Below are positions 33,042-44,354 of a stretch of 64,000 nt of DNA, in pieces; position 1 is the stretch's first letter, and every line of letters begins with the position of its first letter. Source of the DNA: Clonostachys chloroleuca (Eukaryota; Ascomycota; Sordariomycetes; Hypocreales; Bionectriaceae); assembly GCA_037952775.1 (NCBI GenBank), contig JBANAY010000003.1, positions 33,666,001 through 33,730,000 of the forward strand, read 5' to 3'. Under the pieces are notes generated by a model that saw nothing but the letters and a program-made list of their open reading frames with translations, made no database searches and had not been told where the DNA came from. Both the position numbers and the translations under genes were made by a program.

Positions 33042-33959
33042 TATTCAACTTGCTTTCGCTTATCCCAGAGTTCGGGTAAGTTCAGGAAAAGGGGGGCTTA
33101 AATCGGTGTGGGATCCCTTTGTCAGCGCCGAGAGCAAAGTGCCAGGGAAGGGGGACAAGGCACGTTGATTGATTAGTGCAGAAGTCAAGTTTATCAAGTT
33201 GGGTAGTCCCATTGGCATCGACCTAATACAAGCCGAGGATCGGGCTTCACGGCGGCAACGATCATGCGGGGGTGGGGCTAACGTCGTCCCGATTACCGAT
33301 AAGATAAGAGCTCAAAAAAAAGTCTTATCGGTCCATTTCCGAATGGCGTCGGGGTTGGGTTATATTACATCACTCGTCACGTCACTTGAGTCGAGTTCCG
33401 CGTGAAGAGGCAAGGCAAGCTGGGCTGTCAGTGGCATTCACGGGGTGGGAACACACGCGCACTTAGAGGAACAGTTCAGGTTCAGAAAACATAGTAAATT
33501 GCCTTTCCGAAAGGGGGTATACCAAGTATGCTAATGCTCTATACGCTTTCAAAATCAAATAAACCAATAACCCTGGGAGCCAGCACCCAGTTTCTATAAC
33601 ACCGCATCGCTATGTCTAACAAATGGAAGGTAACGACAGAATTATGCTGAGGCATTCTGCAACCTGAGAACATGGAAACAAAAAAGTAATAAGTAAATCC
33701 GAAATCCAAAATGGCTAAGGGGTGATGCAATAACCGAATAATAGTAAAACAGGAAAACGTAACTGTATGCAAGAAGAGAACCAAAAGGGATGTTGCTGGG
33801 GAGAAGGGATTGATTTGACAAAGGAGCAATCCCATCCCGCAGCAAGGTATTGTTGTCGTAACGTGACAATGAGTCTTTTCGCTTGTTCCAAACTCCCAAG
33901 TAAAAGGACAGACATAGGAAAAGGAAATAGAGAGAGGCAGGGGGCAGAAGGAGATACGA
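33042..33959. other. Intergenic, 918 bases
   Basis: Holds the Nudix promoter on one side and the 3' UTR of the next minus-strand gene. No supportable frame. Confidence 0.55.
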
Positions 33960-35588
33960 TCATATCACCCTTCCGCCTCCGATGAATTCGATTTGCATTG
34001 GCGATTCTTTCCTGGAGCTCCGTGGGAAACCTTTGGCTTTGGCTTTGCTCACGGCGCCCCTTGCGCTCCCTATCAATTTGTCGGCGACCATATGAGGTGC
34101 CACCGAGGACGGCACAAATGAGCCCGGAGACCGATACCGCCCCTCGAGATTCTCGTGGTAGTAGTTTCTCAGGGGCGACGCCTCGTTCGCGAGCCAGGTC
34201 TTGAACTCTCTCAGTTTGCCCGAGCTGTCGAGGTCATCGTCGTCCGAGTCGCTGTCAAAGGCGCTGTGCGTCACCGGCATGTCCACAGCAGACCGGATCA
34301 TGGGAGGTGGCGCAACCATGGGAGGGTTGATGGCATGGGGAGGTGCACGACGCCGGCTGGTGCGACCACTAAAGCCGCGGGCGTGATGAACCGCGTTCTC
34401 TTTCGCGTCGAAGCCTAGAGGCAGTTCGATTCGGGGAAGGTTGTCCGAGAGATGCGACTGCGCTAGCTGTTCCTTGGGTTGCGACCTCGGGGCAGGCGGC
34501 TGGGAGTTGGTTTGAAGATTGCGAGGTTGTTCGTGGTGAGGAGGCTGTTGGGTCTGGTGGTAAGAAGGATCGGGGACTTGGTTTTGGAGAGACTTTGGGG
34601 CCTCAGGGGGAGGAAGGAAATCGTCATTGAGACTCAAACTTCCGAAGCCGCTGGTGAACTCGTTCACCAACATGTGATATTCGGCAGATGCTGCCAAGTC
34701 GGCGGCAGCCTGCAGCCTCTCCTTCTTCAAACTCTCCTCAGCCCTGATCTCGAAAAGCAACTCTTCGTCATCGATGGAGCTACGCGAGCTGGCTTCGCTC
34801 AGGTAGCTAGGCCCAGAAGTGCTGCTCCGATTACTATCCACGGAGATCCACGATGGTATTCGGGATGAGTCTTCTTCAGGAGCAAGTCCAGACGATTCAG
34901 AAACCTCGAAGAAGCCACATCCTCCGTCCATATCCATCGATGGCCGCCATTGATGCATTCTAGCCAGGGGTGCAGAAGTAGGTTGTTCAGTGTACGGCAT
35001 GGTGCCCGTCATGCAGTCTCGTCCTCTTTTTCGATTATTAGTAGTGTAGTCAGGGGAAGTATTATGGTTGATGTTTTCGGTGTTTTTGGCGGCTGTAGGC
35101 GTAGTAATAGTAATTGGGGAAGAAAGTATGAAGAAAGGAACCAGGGGATTATCGTCAACATCAATGTTACAGCCCGTGAGCTGTTTCACTTTTTTGGACG
35201 AATTGTGGCCAGTGGCGCACAGGCTGTTGAGGCTCGAGCGATGAGATGACTGCCGTCCTGCTGCGGGCGGAGAGCCCTGGTGAGCCTCTGGCGCTGACCC
35301 GCCCGCCCCAAGAGCGTCACTCTTGAAACCGACAGCATGTCCACGGACGGCTCCAGGTGGCGATTGACCAGGGTCCGGGGGCAAGGGAGGCAGAGGTTTT
35401 ACGCTGCGAATATGGATGTTCGCGTGTAGTGTTGGGGTGTGGTTGGGCGATGCATCATCGCCAAGCCTGGACATCAGCCCTGTGGTTTTGGATTGTGCTG
35501 GTCTTTCATCAGCTCGTTGTGGGATCCAGCGCAGCAGTGACAAAGCGTCTGGCGGGCGACGAGGCCGCGGCGGAGGGCACTGGGACAT
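33960..35588 (-). CDS. Conserved hypothetical protein, Ser/Pro-rich, about 542 aa
   Basis: Single open frame with the start at the ATG at 35588 (MSQCPPPRPRRPPDALSLLR); the frame upstream lacks an ATG. The protein has a disordered Pro-rich N-terminal half, then a mid-section with the better conserved-looking PSWISVDSNRSS and SSRSSIDDEELLFEIRAEE, a helical stretch (LQAAADLAASAEYHMLVNEF), a patch LPRIELPLGFDAKENAVHHA, and a C-terminal segment KLREFKTWLANEASPLRNYY, which looks the most conserved. I recognise this arrangement as a hypothetical protein of Sordariomycetes but know of no function. An intron inside the 180 codons near the N-terminus is possible, because a branch-like CTACTAATAA is present at about 35,035, but the frame stays open throughout. 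No transmembrane or signal sequence. Confidence 0.7.
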   Translation of the reverse strand: MSQCPPPRPRRPPDALSLLRWIPQRADERPAQSKTTGLMSRLGDDASPNHTPTLHANIHIRSVKPLPPLPPDPGQSPPGAVRGHAVGFKSDALGAGGSAPEAHQGSPPAAGRQSSHRSSLNSLCATGHNSSKKVKQLTGCNIDVDDNPLVPFFILSSPITITTPTAAKNTENINHNTSPDYTTNNRKRGRDCMTGTMPYTEQPTSAPLARMHQWRPSMDMDGGCGFFEVSESSGLAPEEDSSRIPSWISVDSNRSSTSGPSYLSEASSRSSIDDEELLFEIRAEESLKKERLQAAADLAASAEYHMLVNEFTSGFGSLSLNDDFLPPPEAPKSLQNQVPDPSYHQTQQPPHHEQPRNLQTNSQPPAPRSQPKEQLAQSHLSDNLPRIELPLGFDAKENAVHHARGFSGRTSRRRAPPHAINPPMVAPPPMIRSAVDMPVTHSAFDSDSDDDDLDSSGKLREFKTWLANEASPLRNYYHENLEGRYRSPGSFVPSSVAPHMVADKLIGSARGAVSKAKAKGFPRSSRKESPMQIEFIGGGRVI

Positions 35589-38298
35589 GGCGCTGTGCAC
35601 GCTGTAATGCTGCCTTAGTGCCTGATCGAGGGGCCTGCTAGGGCTGGTGGCGAATGATGTTGCACTGGGCTAGTGCCTTCTGGGCCTGTATGATCCGCCC
35701 AGGGTACGAAAGCTTAGTGAAAGTGAGCAGTGGATGCATTTATGTAGACAGCACTGTCAGTGATGAGGCCCAAGATGAGACTGATGATGTCGATGGAATG
35801 TAGATCAGATGATGATAGAGAGAAATGATGATGATGTAAAAGAGAAGAAGGAGGAGAGGGATGGAGTTGGCATGAAGGGATAGATGCACACACTCGTTCT
35901 GCACACGGCATGGCTGTACGATTCAGTTCTCAGTGTAAGCATCCACGGGCGGTTGCCATGGTTGGGCAAGCACAACAGCCTTTGTCAACCCTATTCTGGC
36001 TCATGTGCACCCCTTCTCCCTCTAGTTAACAATCAAATGCCTGAATAAACAGTCTAAACCTACACAATACGCTGAACAAAGGAAAATGGCACCCATCCCT
36101 CAATCCTTTGTCGTATCATTAGGGTGGTGTACATGAAAAGTATAACAGCACCTAGCAAACGCCGCTCTCACTTCACTCACCTCCTCGCTGTTGCGAGAGT
36201 CGGAGAGAGCAAGCGAACACCAACCACGGCGAGCCAGGTGTCACCGATGTCATGCGCCTCATGTCCAGGAAGCTGAAAAACAACAATGCTTCCTATGCGC
36301 ATACACCGCGCATGCGTGTAGCCGTATGCTTCACCATTCTGTGAAGCAACAGGGCTTGCTCCGACAGCTCAGTGCTAACCATCCCGGCGGAAACAAAGCA
36401 CCAGCCAGCCAATAAGCGAAGAGGCAAATAGCAGGACGTTGCCATGATTCCGGCACGACACGATGCTGGCAAGGCACCTCGTGGGCGGGTGTTTTAGAAT
36501 TGTGAAACGCGGGTGAGCCTGCAGGCTGGAAGCTGGCAGCTACCGAGACACGATGCCAGAAACGTGGCCGCAGTAGGCCGATGAGCTGACCGATGATGCT
36601 GGAAGGCGGTGGGAAGTTCCGCGACCAAAGACAGGGATTGCCAGTGATGGGTTTGTTCTCGTGCACGGGACTTCACGTAGAGCAGCGTTGTAATTCCACG
36701 GACCGAACGTGTGCGGCGATTGCTGGTGGATGCCCCAAAATAGACAAGGCAAGCACCCAATTAGGTTGCTAAGTTTTTCCACTTCAGATCGTTCACTTCA
36801 ACTTGCATGAGTCTGCCTTGACTTCACGTGAAAACAGGTATGCAGCAGCGCGTATTGTCCGTATTCAAGCAAACGGAATGGCAAATTGGAGCCTGATTGT
36901 CCGATAGCTGCCAACACGATGCATCCACCCCAAGTCTGCACGCCATCGCCGGATGGATAATCCGTCCAGCAGACGCAGTCCATCCATCCCATCCCACTAG
37001 CGTCATCTATGGAAGTTTCTAAATATTCCGCCAGATTACCGACAGCAAGGTCTGGAACGCAGGCTAGTTATTTCGAGCCTGGTAATTCCTGCACTCTCCT
37101 CAAAACGACAGGTGCAAGCTCTGATCTTTACAGGACCAGTTGGTAAATGGCCGGAGACAGGGCACCCGAATCTGACATCCCAGCAGTGCCGTCGCAAGAG
37201 TCGAGCTGTCACCATGTGGCAATTTGAGGCTGAATTCCAGCTGCTCGCCTGGGCACTAAAATAAGCTCCGGGTCCCCCCACTTGCCTACATCCAACGGCG
37301 GGACGGAGATGATCCTCAGCAGCGATTATTTCGTTACAGTGCACCTAAAACTAGGTATGGCCTGTTCCGGCCTTGCCTTATGTATTACCTTACCCTGTCA
37401 CTCCCTCGGAGGACTGTCCAGTCACTTGGCCCTGCACTGCCCAGGGCCTCGGGAAGCGCGTATTAATACCACATTGCCGCGTCTTCCCCTTTCGGGAGTC
37501 ATTGATCAAATACATGTGAAGGCCCGTCGGCGCTGGGCATGTTATAGCGTGCATCCATAGCACTGAAAAGGCCTCCGCGTCTTCATACCGTGTTTGACTT
37601 GGTTTGCCATGCCCAAAATCTGACCCACAAGCTATATGCCGTCCGTTTCGGGGAACTTTCGAATGCCGTCATCCTTCTCATCTAACGCGGACGAGGAGTA
37701 GCTGGCTTCGTGTTTCTGTTTTTATTCATGTTGCCGTCATCTGGAGTCTAGACTCTGCACATGCAAGTGGGTGACAGGAGAAATGAGACACCTAATGGAA
37801 GAGTGGCTATTAATTGACTACTTTTTGCAATAAATAGAGAGAACTAATAGTATAAAGACAAATAAAGTAATAATATATATAGTATTTTCTCTGTTTTATA
37901 TATTATTAGTATAATAATTTGATTTGATAATACCGGTCGCAGAATCAACAATAAGCAGCCTAATGATTGAGGGTGTCTCAGTTTCAATGTCACCCACTTG
38001 ACATGTTCGTCCAAACCATTGGGTCGTGCAAATGCCGTGCGTGCATACTTATTTATTATCCACATGCATGCCAAGGTATCCGCATGTCCTACCATATGAA
38101 GAAAATGCATAATTCGTACAAGAATAGAGTAGATACAAGAGAGAGAAATGGGAAAGATGCCTCCCTTACAAAAAGAAAATTCTATGCTAAAGCTCCGTCA
38201 CTCTATATACCGAGAGAATATACTTTTATAGCCCCCAACACCAGATAGCCTGTAAATCAACCATCGCATTGCCCAATGTAGATGCTTTCCTAAGATGT
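35589..38298. other. 2.7 kb gene-free stretch
   Basis: No protein-like frame and no RNA gene recognised. The 3' part includes an AT-rich island (37,801-37,935). The first part is the upstream region of the hypothetical gene, with a purine-rich tract around 35,800-35,870. Confidence 0.5.
37801..37935. repeat. AT-rich low-complexity island
   Basis: A 135-base segment with mostly A/T (for example taataatatatatagtatt and tatattattagtataataa) in otherwise moderate-GC sequence. No ORF. Confidence 0.6.
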
Positions 38299-39593
38299 CT
38301 AGACCTCGTCATCTTCATCATCATCGTTGTCATGGTAGTTTCCAAGGAGGATGTCATCAGCCCCGAGACCCGCAGGCGTCTGTCGGATCGACTCTGTCTC
38401 AACACGGAAGAAGATCCATACCCACCGGCGGAAGACCTCGAGAATCTCAATCAGGAAGATGCCGCTCTCGAAATCAGTAAATTTGTCCAGGTGCGGGCTC
38501 AGCTTCATTGACCACGTGCAACGGAGCATCAGGTCCATGACGATGACAACGTAGTACAAGCTGATGGGCCTCATGATCAGCCGGTCCCGTAGACCAAAGG
38601 GGTGAGTGTGTGCTGTCCGCTCCTTCTTCGAGAGGAACAGAGTCAAGTCCCAATCCTTGGTGACGTCCCAGTAAAAGGAGTAGAGCGAGTTTGCCAGCAC
38701 CGCAACCAGCCAGGCTTTGTTGAGAGCCGCCTTCGCGGCCGGGTCGCTCGAGTTCCTCTGGAGCGTGCTGAAAATGATGACGGGGAATGCAGACGAGTAC
38801 TTAAGCGCATTGGCGAGATGCTGGCCGCCCCAGCCCGTTGATTCCTTGTAGGGCGCGCGGCGGACACGCAGGTACTCAATCAAGCACTGCCGGAAGCGAA
38901 TCAAGCTCGGGAGGGCCATCAGTAGCGGGACGATGACCAGTCCTCCACAGTTGCGATCCGGCCGCTTTGTCGATGACCCCTCTGGCTTGAGGAACATGCA
39001 GAGGGTGACAAACAGATCTCCAAAGACCTTAGCGTAGGAGGTCAACACATCAGCCAGAAGAATGTCCCCAAACTTGCCATCTGCGGCCTCTGCAATACCA
39101 CCAATGCTCACACGTCGGAGGGTCGCCAAGAATCGCCGCCTTCCGTGGCTAGGCAGGTCCTGAATGGGTACAATGAAGACTGCAACGAGAGCCACGAGAT
39201 AGGTCAGAGGTAACCAGTCGTAGGCGATGACTCGAGCCGGAATCCGCCATGTGAAGAGCCAGAATAGGACGATGGACACTCCGAATAAACTCGATAGGAC
39301 GGTGGCGAGACGGTAGGTCGAGAAATGATGCGGCGCATGGTGCACTGACGATCGCGCAGGATATCGTATCAGACTAGGCACATCGATCTTGAGGTTGTAT
39401 AGATGGTGCAGGTTGATACCCCAACCCCAGACAGCTACAACGTCCTCCAAGGTCAGCGAGAGGAATCAAATGAAAATTTCGTGCCGACGGTCGAATACTA
39501 ACCAAGTGTAATAATAAACCCTACTCGATACGGCAGAGGAAAGGTCAAGCTGAAGGAGTCGAGCTCCGACTCCACCGCTGGGTCACCGTCCAT
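38299..39593 (-). CDS. ERD1: EXS-domain membrane protein (Erd1 family)
   Basis: Two exons on the minus strand: 39593-39503 (MDGDPAVESELDSFSLTFPL) and 39434-38299, intron 68 nt, giving 408 aa. The product has six to eight hydrophobic segments with the EXS core near the C-terminal half: GWGGQHLANALKYSSAFPVI, SLYSFYWDVTKDWDL, then RPISLYYVVIVMDLMLRCTW, and a short Glu/Phe-rich motif ILEVFRRWVWIFFRVETES. EXS proteins include Erd1, which recycles phosphate in the Golgi and is needed for glycoprotein retention, and the Xpr1/Syg1 phosphate exporters. The lack of an N-terminal SPX domain points to the Erd1 group. It ends in an acidic tail (NDDDEDDEV). It is divergent from PEX10. Confidence 0.92.
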
Positions 39594-40511
39594 TGCGCCA
39601 AGTCATCAGTTGGGGACCCCGATGCAGTTGTGAATTGGCGGAATGCTCGAGCGAGTTGATGCTGCAAAGAACTTTGGCGAAGGAAATATCGTGAGGTTAA
39701 ATGAGCGACATTGGGCTGTTGCAAGCGGCAGTTTGCGACTGCAGGATGCCGACGGTTGAAAGCTTGAAGAAAGGGATGATGCACGAAAGTTGTCCATCTA
39801 TCTACTCCCGCTAAACCCACCGGATTGGTGGGGGCCACACTTTCGGGGCTCAGGGGGTGCTTATCTCGATTGTCACTGGTCATTGGATCTGCAGAGTTGC
39901 TTTCAAATAGATCTCATTGCTCCCGAACTATTTGATCTCTAAGATTGGACTTGAAAATTAATTGCGCAAAGCACAGCCGGGTGCCTAGCTCGTTCGACAA
40001 TCCGCTAAGGCTTGACTTTATAATTATACCAGATGTTGTTCCAAGGCAGACCGTCTTGCCCTAAAGATCGCGATCAGCATCTGCGGATAGAATAAGTACA
40101 GAAAGTTTAATACCCAAAGCTGTACAACGCTATCGTCACACACCATCACCAATTGACTACATACAGCCATATATATTCGGAAACACAAAAAGAAAGAAAG
40201 AAAAATGTATCGATTTGATAAAATATTAACCTCACAGCTAGTGGAATGAGAGTAATATACTGTAGGGTAGGCAATACTTGACTAGAATATGCTGCGAGCC
40301 CTCCAATCAAGGTAGATGGGAACTAAGACCCCAGCCGATACATAGTGGATTACACATGATATCCCGAGGCTCAACAGCCGCCTACCGAGCCCAGAACCAC
40401 AACCACCGAGCTTCCAACTCCCAACCCATCACCAAAATACCGATCGGAATCAAAGATTGGACTGGGCCTCTCATATACCGCGCGCATTCAAGTGCGCGAC
40501 AGCCATTGACC
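39594..40511. promoter_or_regulatory. Divergent promoter region between ERD1-like and PEX10
   Basis: 918 bases with no gene. The PEX10 side contains an in-frame ATG at 40356 that could give a 52-residue extension, but this text does not look like a peroxin N-terminus. Confidence 0.5.
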
Positions 40512-41650
40512 ATGTCCACAACCGAGACCGAGACCTTATCCACGCCAGCGACGACCTCCTCGATCTCCCTCTCCTCGCCATTCCCCTTCGCCACAGCCCC
40601 GGACATCATCCGCTCGCACCAAAAAGATGCCTACTTCACCGGCCATCTCACAAACACCCTCACAGACCTCCACCGCCGCCTCCTAGGCGCGCGCGCGACC
40701 CACGCCGTCGCCCCGGAGCTGCGCACCTCCGCCTCTCTTCTCTACTTCGCCCTCACCACCCTCGCCGGCAACCGCACCCTCGGCGAGGAGTACTGCGACC
40801 TCGTCCAGCTCGAGGGCGACACGGGAAAGCTCCCCTCCCTCGAGCGTCGCGCCTCCTACATCGCGGGAAGTATCCTCCTCCCCTACGCCGCCTCGCGCCT
40901 CCTCCCCCGATCCGCGCCCGCCTCCGCGCCCTCCTCGACCGCCGCGTCGACTCCCTCCGCAAGAGCGGCAAGGCCGCCTCCCGCGAGTCCCGTCTCTGGT
41001 CCTACCTCTCAAGCAACCTAACCTCCGTCACCTCCTCCACCCCCGTACAGGCCCTCACCCTCGCCGCCTTCTACTTCAGCGGCACCTACTACCAGCTCTC
41101 CAAGCGCCTCCTCTCCCTCCGCTACGTCTTCACCCGCAACGTCCCCGACACCCCGGACCGCGCAGGGTACGAGGTCCTCGGCGTCCTCCTCGTCGTCCAG
41201 CTCGCCGTCCAGGGCTACCTGCACGTCCGCTCCACTCTCCAGCAGGAGAAGGCCGCCCGCGAGAGGGCCCTCGTGCCCGCCGCCGACGTCGACGTCTCCC
41301 TCAGCCACGACAACTCCTACTACAACAACAACGACCTGCTCCTCAACAGCGACCTCGGCGGCGCGCAGGCGCAGGCCACCAGGATCGACATCGCCTCCAC
41401 CACGCACACCCCCGTGGGGTCCACGCCCAGGTACGTCCTCGGGGACGACAAGGTCATGGGCTTCATCAAGGGCCAGCAGCAGCGGAAATGCACGCTGTGT
41501 CTGGAAGAGCTCAGAGACCCCTCCGCCACGCAGTGCGGTCACGTATTCTGCTGGGAGTGCATTGGCGACTGGGTGAGAGAGAAGCCCGAGTGTCCATTGT
41601 GTAGGAGGGAGGCCTTGGTTCAGCACATACTCCCATTACGAATAGCATAG
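40512..41650 (+). CDS. PEX10: Peroxisomal E3 ubiquitin ligase subunit Pex10, frameshifted in the given sequence
   Basis: The N-terminal Pex2/Pex12-type membrane domain begins near ATAPDIIRSHQKDAYFTGHL and passes through ILLPYAASRLLP. The reading frame then breaks at a C5 run (40904-40908): the first frame turns into low-complexity Ala/Ser/Pro and stops near 41021, while the next frame continues as IRARLRALLDRRVDSLRKSG and on to the end. One extra C restores one frame of 379 codons. The C-terminal C3HC4 RING (CTLCLEELRDPSATQCGHVF and then CPLC) is intact. Pex10 ubiquitinates the import receptor Pex5 together with Pex2 and Pex12 at the peroxisome membrane. All conserved parts are present, so the break is likely a sequence error. 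There are no introns. Confidence 0.93.
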
Positions 41651-42397
41651 CACAGCGCGGTACATATTATATTAATTTGTAAAATTGAACTTATGCATAA
41701 CTAAGACCAGGTCATAGAAATAAAAAAGTAATTCGATATAGAAGAGACCCTGTTGTACATCCAAGTTTTGGAATCAACAAAATTGCTGTACAAACAAAAA
41801 AAGACATGGCAGAAGACCTCTCAACATGAAATTAGTCGCCGCTCCAAAAATGCTCTCCCAGGCCTTGCCAAGTGGTATCGTTGTCCTCCCATCCCATCCA
41901 TTACTCCATCACCCTCCCAAGGGTCTCCGACCTTCCGCAGTCATAGTTCTTCGTTAAATCCCAAAAAACCCGGTTGTTCCCCTCGTAGTATATCCTGTCG
42001 TGGTAGTAGTGACCAAATAAGCTTCAGCAAGCCTTGTGCTAGTGCTATATACGGAGCTTCAAGACCAGCTCGGAGTCTTTCTGTCCATCCGTATGGGAAG
42101 CGTATGTGAGAAAAAGAAAAAGAAAAATAAAGGTGACAAACGAACGACAAAGAAGAAGATAAAAAAAATAAAAATAAGAAGCATATAAGCTTCCAAGAAT
42201 CGTCTATACCAACCTCGACCCGAGGAAGTCCCAGTACAGAGTGATGGGGTGTCCATCACTGAAGATTCTTCAGGGATATCTGATAATAAGAAAAAAAAAA
42301 TCAGGAGAAAATGTCGCTTGAACTCCAGTAACACCCAAGTCATGCTCCAGCATTAATATATATTGCAGGATCAAATCCGTTGGAACAATTCCACTGG
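41651..42397. other. Intergenic between convergent PEX10 and the LYAR-type gene
   Basis: 747 bases with the two 3' UTRs. AT-rich with several A-runs (for example near 42,160-42,180 and 42,290-42,300). No gene seen. Confidence 0.55.
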
Positions 42398-43455
42398 TTA
42401 AGACTCAATTGAAAACAAGACAATTTCGCCTTGCTCATTACGTCGCAGTCGAATGGAGCGCCATAGTTCTTTTTCCTCCATGTGCTTGGTCATATCGGTG
42501 CCGGCGGCCTTGCGTTCCCGGTGGAATCGCTTGAGAGCCTTGTTCATGCTGCAACCACGCTCGCTCTCCGGGCCCTTGTCGACGAAATCGAAGAACAGGT
42601 CGGCACGAGGCCTGAACACAACCATTTGATTGGAATCTTCGCCCTTCTCGCCTTTGGGCTGGTACCCAATTAGTTTGGGGCTTTTGGGGCTCTTCTCTTT
42701 GGAGTGTTTAGAAGACGAGTGCTTCTTGGAGGAGGAGGAGGAGGTCTTGCGCTTCTTCGTCTTGGTTTTGGAAGAACTGGACTTGGAACTGGACTTGGTG
42801 GCAGCAGAGAGCATGCCAAATAGGCTGTTGCTGACCTGGCCGTGCTTGTGATTCTTCGAGTGCTTGGTCTTCTTGAGAGGGCTGGTCGGCAACGGTTCCG
42901 ACCCGTCGTCGCCAGAGTAGTCTGGCGGTGGGGGGAGGTGCGCTTTCATCATCCCCTTGAGCCCACCGGTGAGGCCAGAATGGTGGAGAACGGGGGGAGC
43001 ATCGGTCATGTCCTGGTCTGATGGAATGTCGACGTGCAATCGCTTTCTCTTCTTATCGCCCTTGACGCCATCCTTGTGCTTCTTTCGCTCGCTTCTGGAG
43101 GGAGCAGGTGTCTCGAAGGAGCTATCGCCGTACTGCGGTAGACCTTCATCATCATCCATGAAGGATGTTGGGTCAAGGAGGTCATCAGGCTTCCCTTCGT
43201 AGCGAACCAGGGAGGTGCTCTCAGTGGGCACCAGTACCTTCGGCTCTTGGGGTAGTTCCAGGTTGGAGGCATTTGGCGTCTGGGAGGCGACGAGGAACTC
43301 GAATACATCGACTTTGTCGTCGCTGATGGCAGCTGGCGGTGTGGGCGCTTCGGGGAGAAGCTCTGCTGGAGATTTCTCATCATCTGTCTGGCCAAAATCT
43401 TGGTAGTTGGCCCACGACTCTTCAACATCCTCGACATAGGCGTGCTGGGCCATCA

Positions 43456-43490
<35 letters not shown>

Positions 43491-44354
43491 CGTTGTTGGT
43501 TGGCGCCGTTCTGAGTCTTCGGTTTCTTGTTCTTATCCTTGTAGAGGGCGCCCTGGTATTTCTGCTCTTCGGTCATGCAGCTCTGTGGAAGACTTGTCAA
43601 TGCTATTCTATCGGAAGGCAATGGCCTTGATACAGACGTACTGTGTGAGAGCGGTAGTCGGTTCCGAAGAAGTGTACCATGCAGTCAATGCAGGTGAATG
43701 TGGCGCCGTGGCAACGATTTCGATGAGGGTCAAGTTTCTTCTTTGTTAGAATATCGCCGCAGGACTGTAGTTCGTGTGGGTTAGAAGTCAAGTCTTCTTG
43801 CTGAAGTGGTGTGAGGTGTTTGAGATTAGAGGAGCTTCCGTCGTTGACTGCAGTGGGGGGCGGCCTTGCGCGCGCGAGGGACCAAGATATATATAAATGG
43901 GTTGCAGAATGGGAAGGGGGGCAGTAGGCAGGGGATGGTTCAAGGACCGCGCGATCAGCGAAACAAGCAAACAATAATCAAACTAGTATTGTATGGAACC
44001 ATGGGAGAGGAAGGGGCGCGTGTTTTGGGGGTGAGGGTGGGCAGTGTAGGGCGGGTGTGTATTGGGGAGTGATGTCAGGGCTTCGATGGGTCTGGGGATG
44101 GTGGGATGAGTGCGAATGGGACTTGGATGCGTCTGGTCCGGTCTAGGATGGAAGCAAGGGTCCGATCATAGTAAGGAAACCTGGCGGCTGTCTCAATGTA
44201 GGTACCGGACAGACGAGGTAGGGGAGACGAAGATGAGGGGGGAGGGGTGAAGGGGCAGGGGGGCGGGTGATGAAAATGGCCATTATCCATCTGGGCTGGA
44301 TAAAGAAGGAGTAATCAACAAGCTATTACACACCTCGCACGAGAAGGAGACCAT
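42398..44354 (-). CDS. LYAR-type C2HC zinc-finger protein
   Basis: Three exons on the minus strand: 44354-44334 (MVSFSCE), 43764-43642 and 43582-42398, giving 442 aa. The first intron is 569 nt, long for a fungus. The LYAR zinc finger covers about residues 1-48: SFSCESCGDILTKKKLDPHR, then CHGATFTCIDCMVHFFGTDY, with Cys/His ligands intact. It is followed by SCMTEEQKYQGALY, also typical. The middle is low-complexity: an 11-residue Asn run coded by (GTT)11 on the plus strand (43457-43489), then Ser/Lys-rich basic stretches. LYAR relatives work in the nucleolus or in transcriptional control. The C-terminal RADLFFDFVDKGPE and RSIRLRRNEQGEIVLF are also conserved-looking. The long first intron may hold regulatory sites. 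Confidence 0.93.
43457..43489. repeat. Trinucleotide repeat (GTT)11, coding for poly-Asn on the minus strand
   Basis: Perfect trinucleotide array inside exon 3 of the LYAR-type gene. Length changes keep the reading frame. Confidence 0.9.

Noticed and set aside
37801..37935. AT-rich island as a possible origin or mobile-element remnant
   Set aside because: Too short and without terminal repeats or coding text; listed only as a low-complexity repeat.
41018..41626. 202-codon minus-strand frame over PEX10
   Set aside because: Antisense shadow of GC-rich codons; Gly/Val-rich text without a domain.
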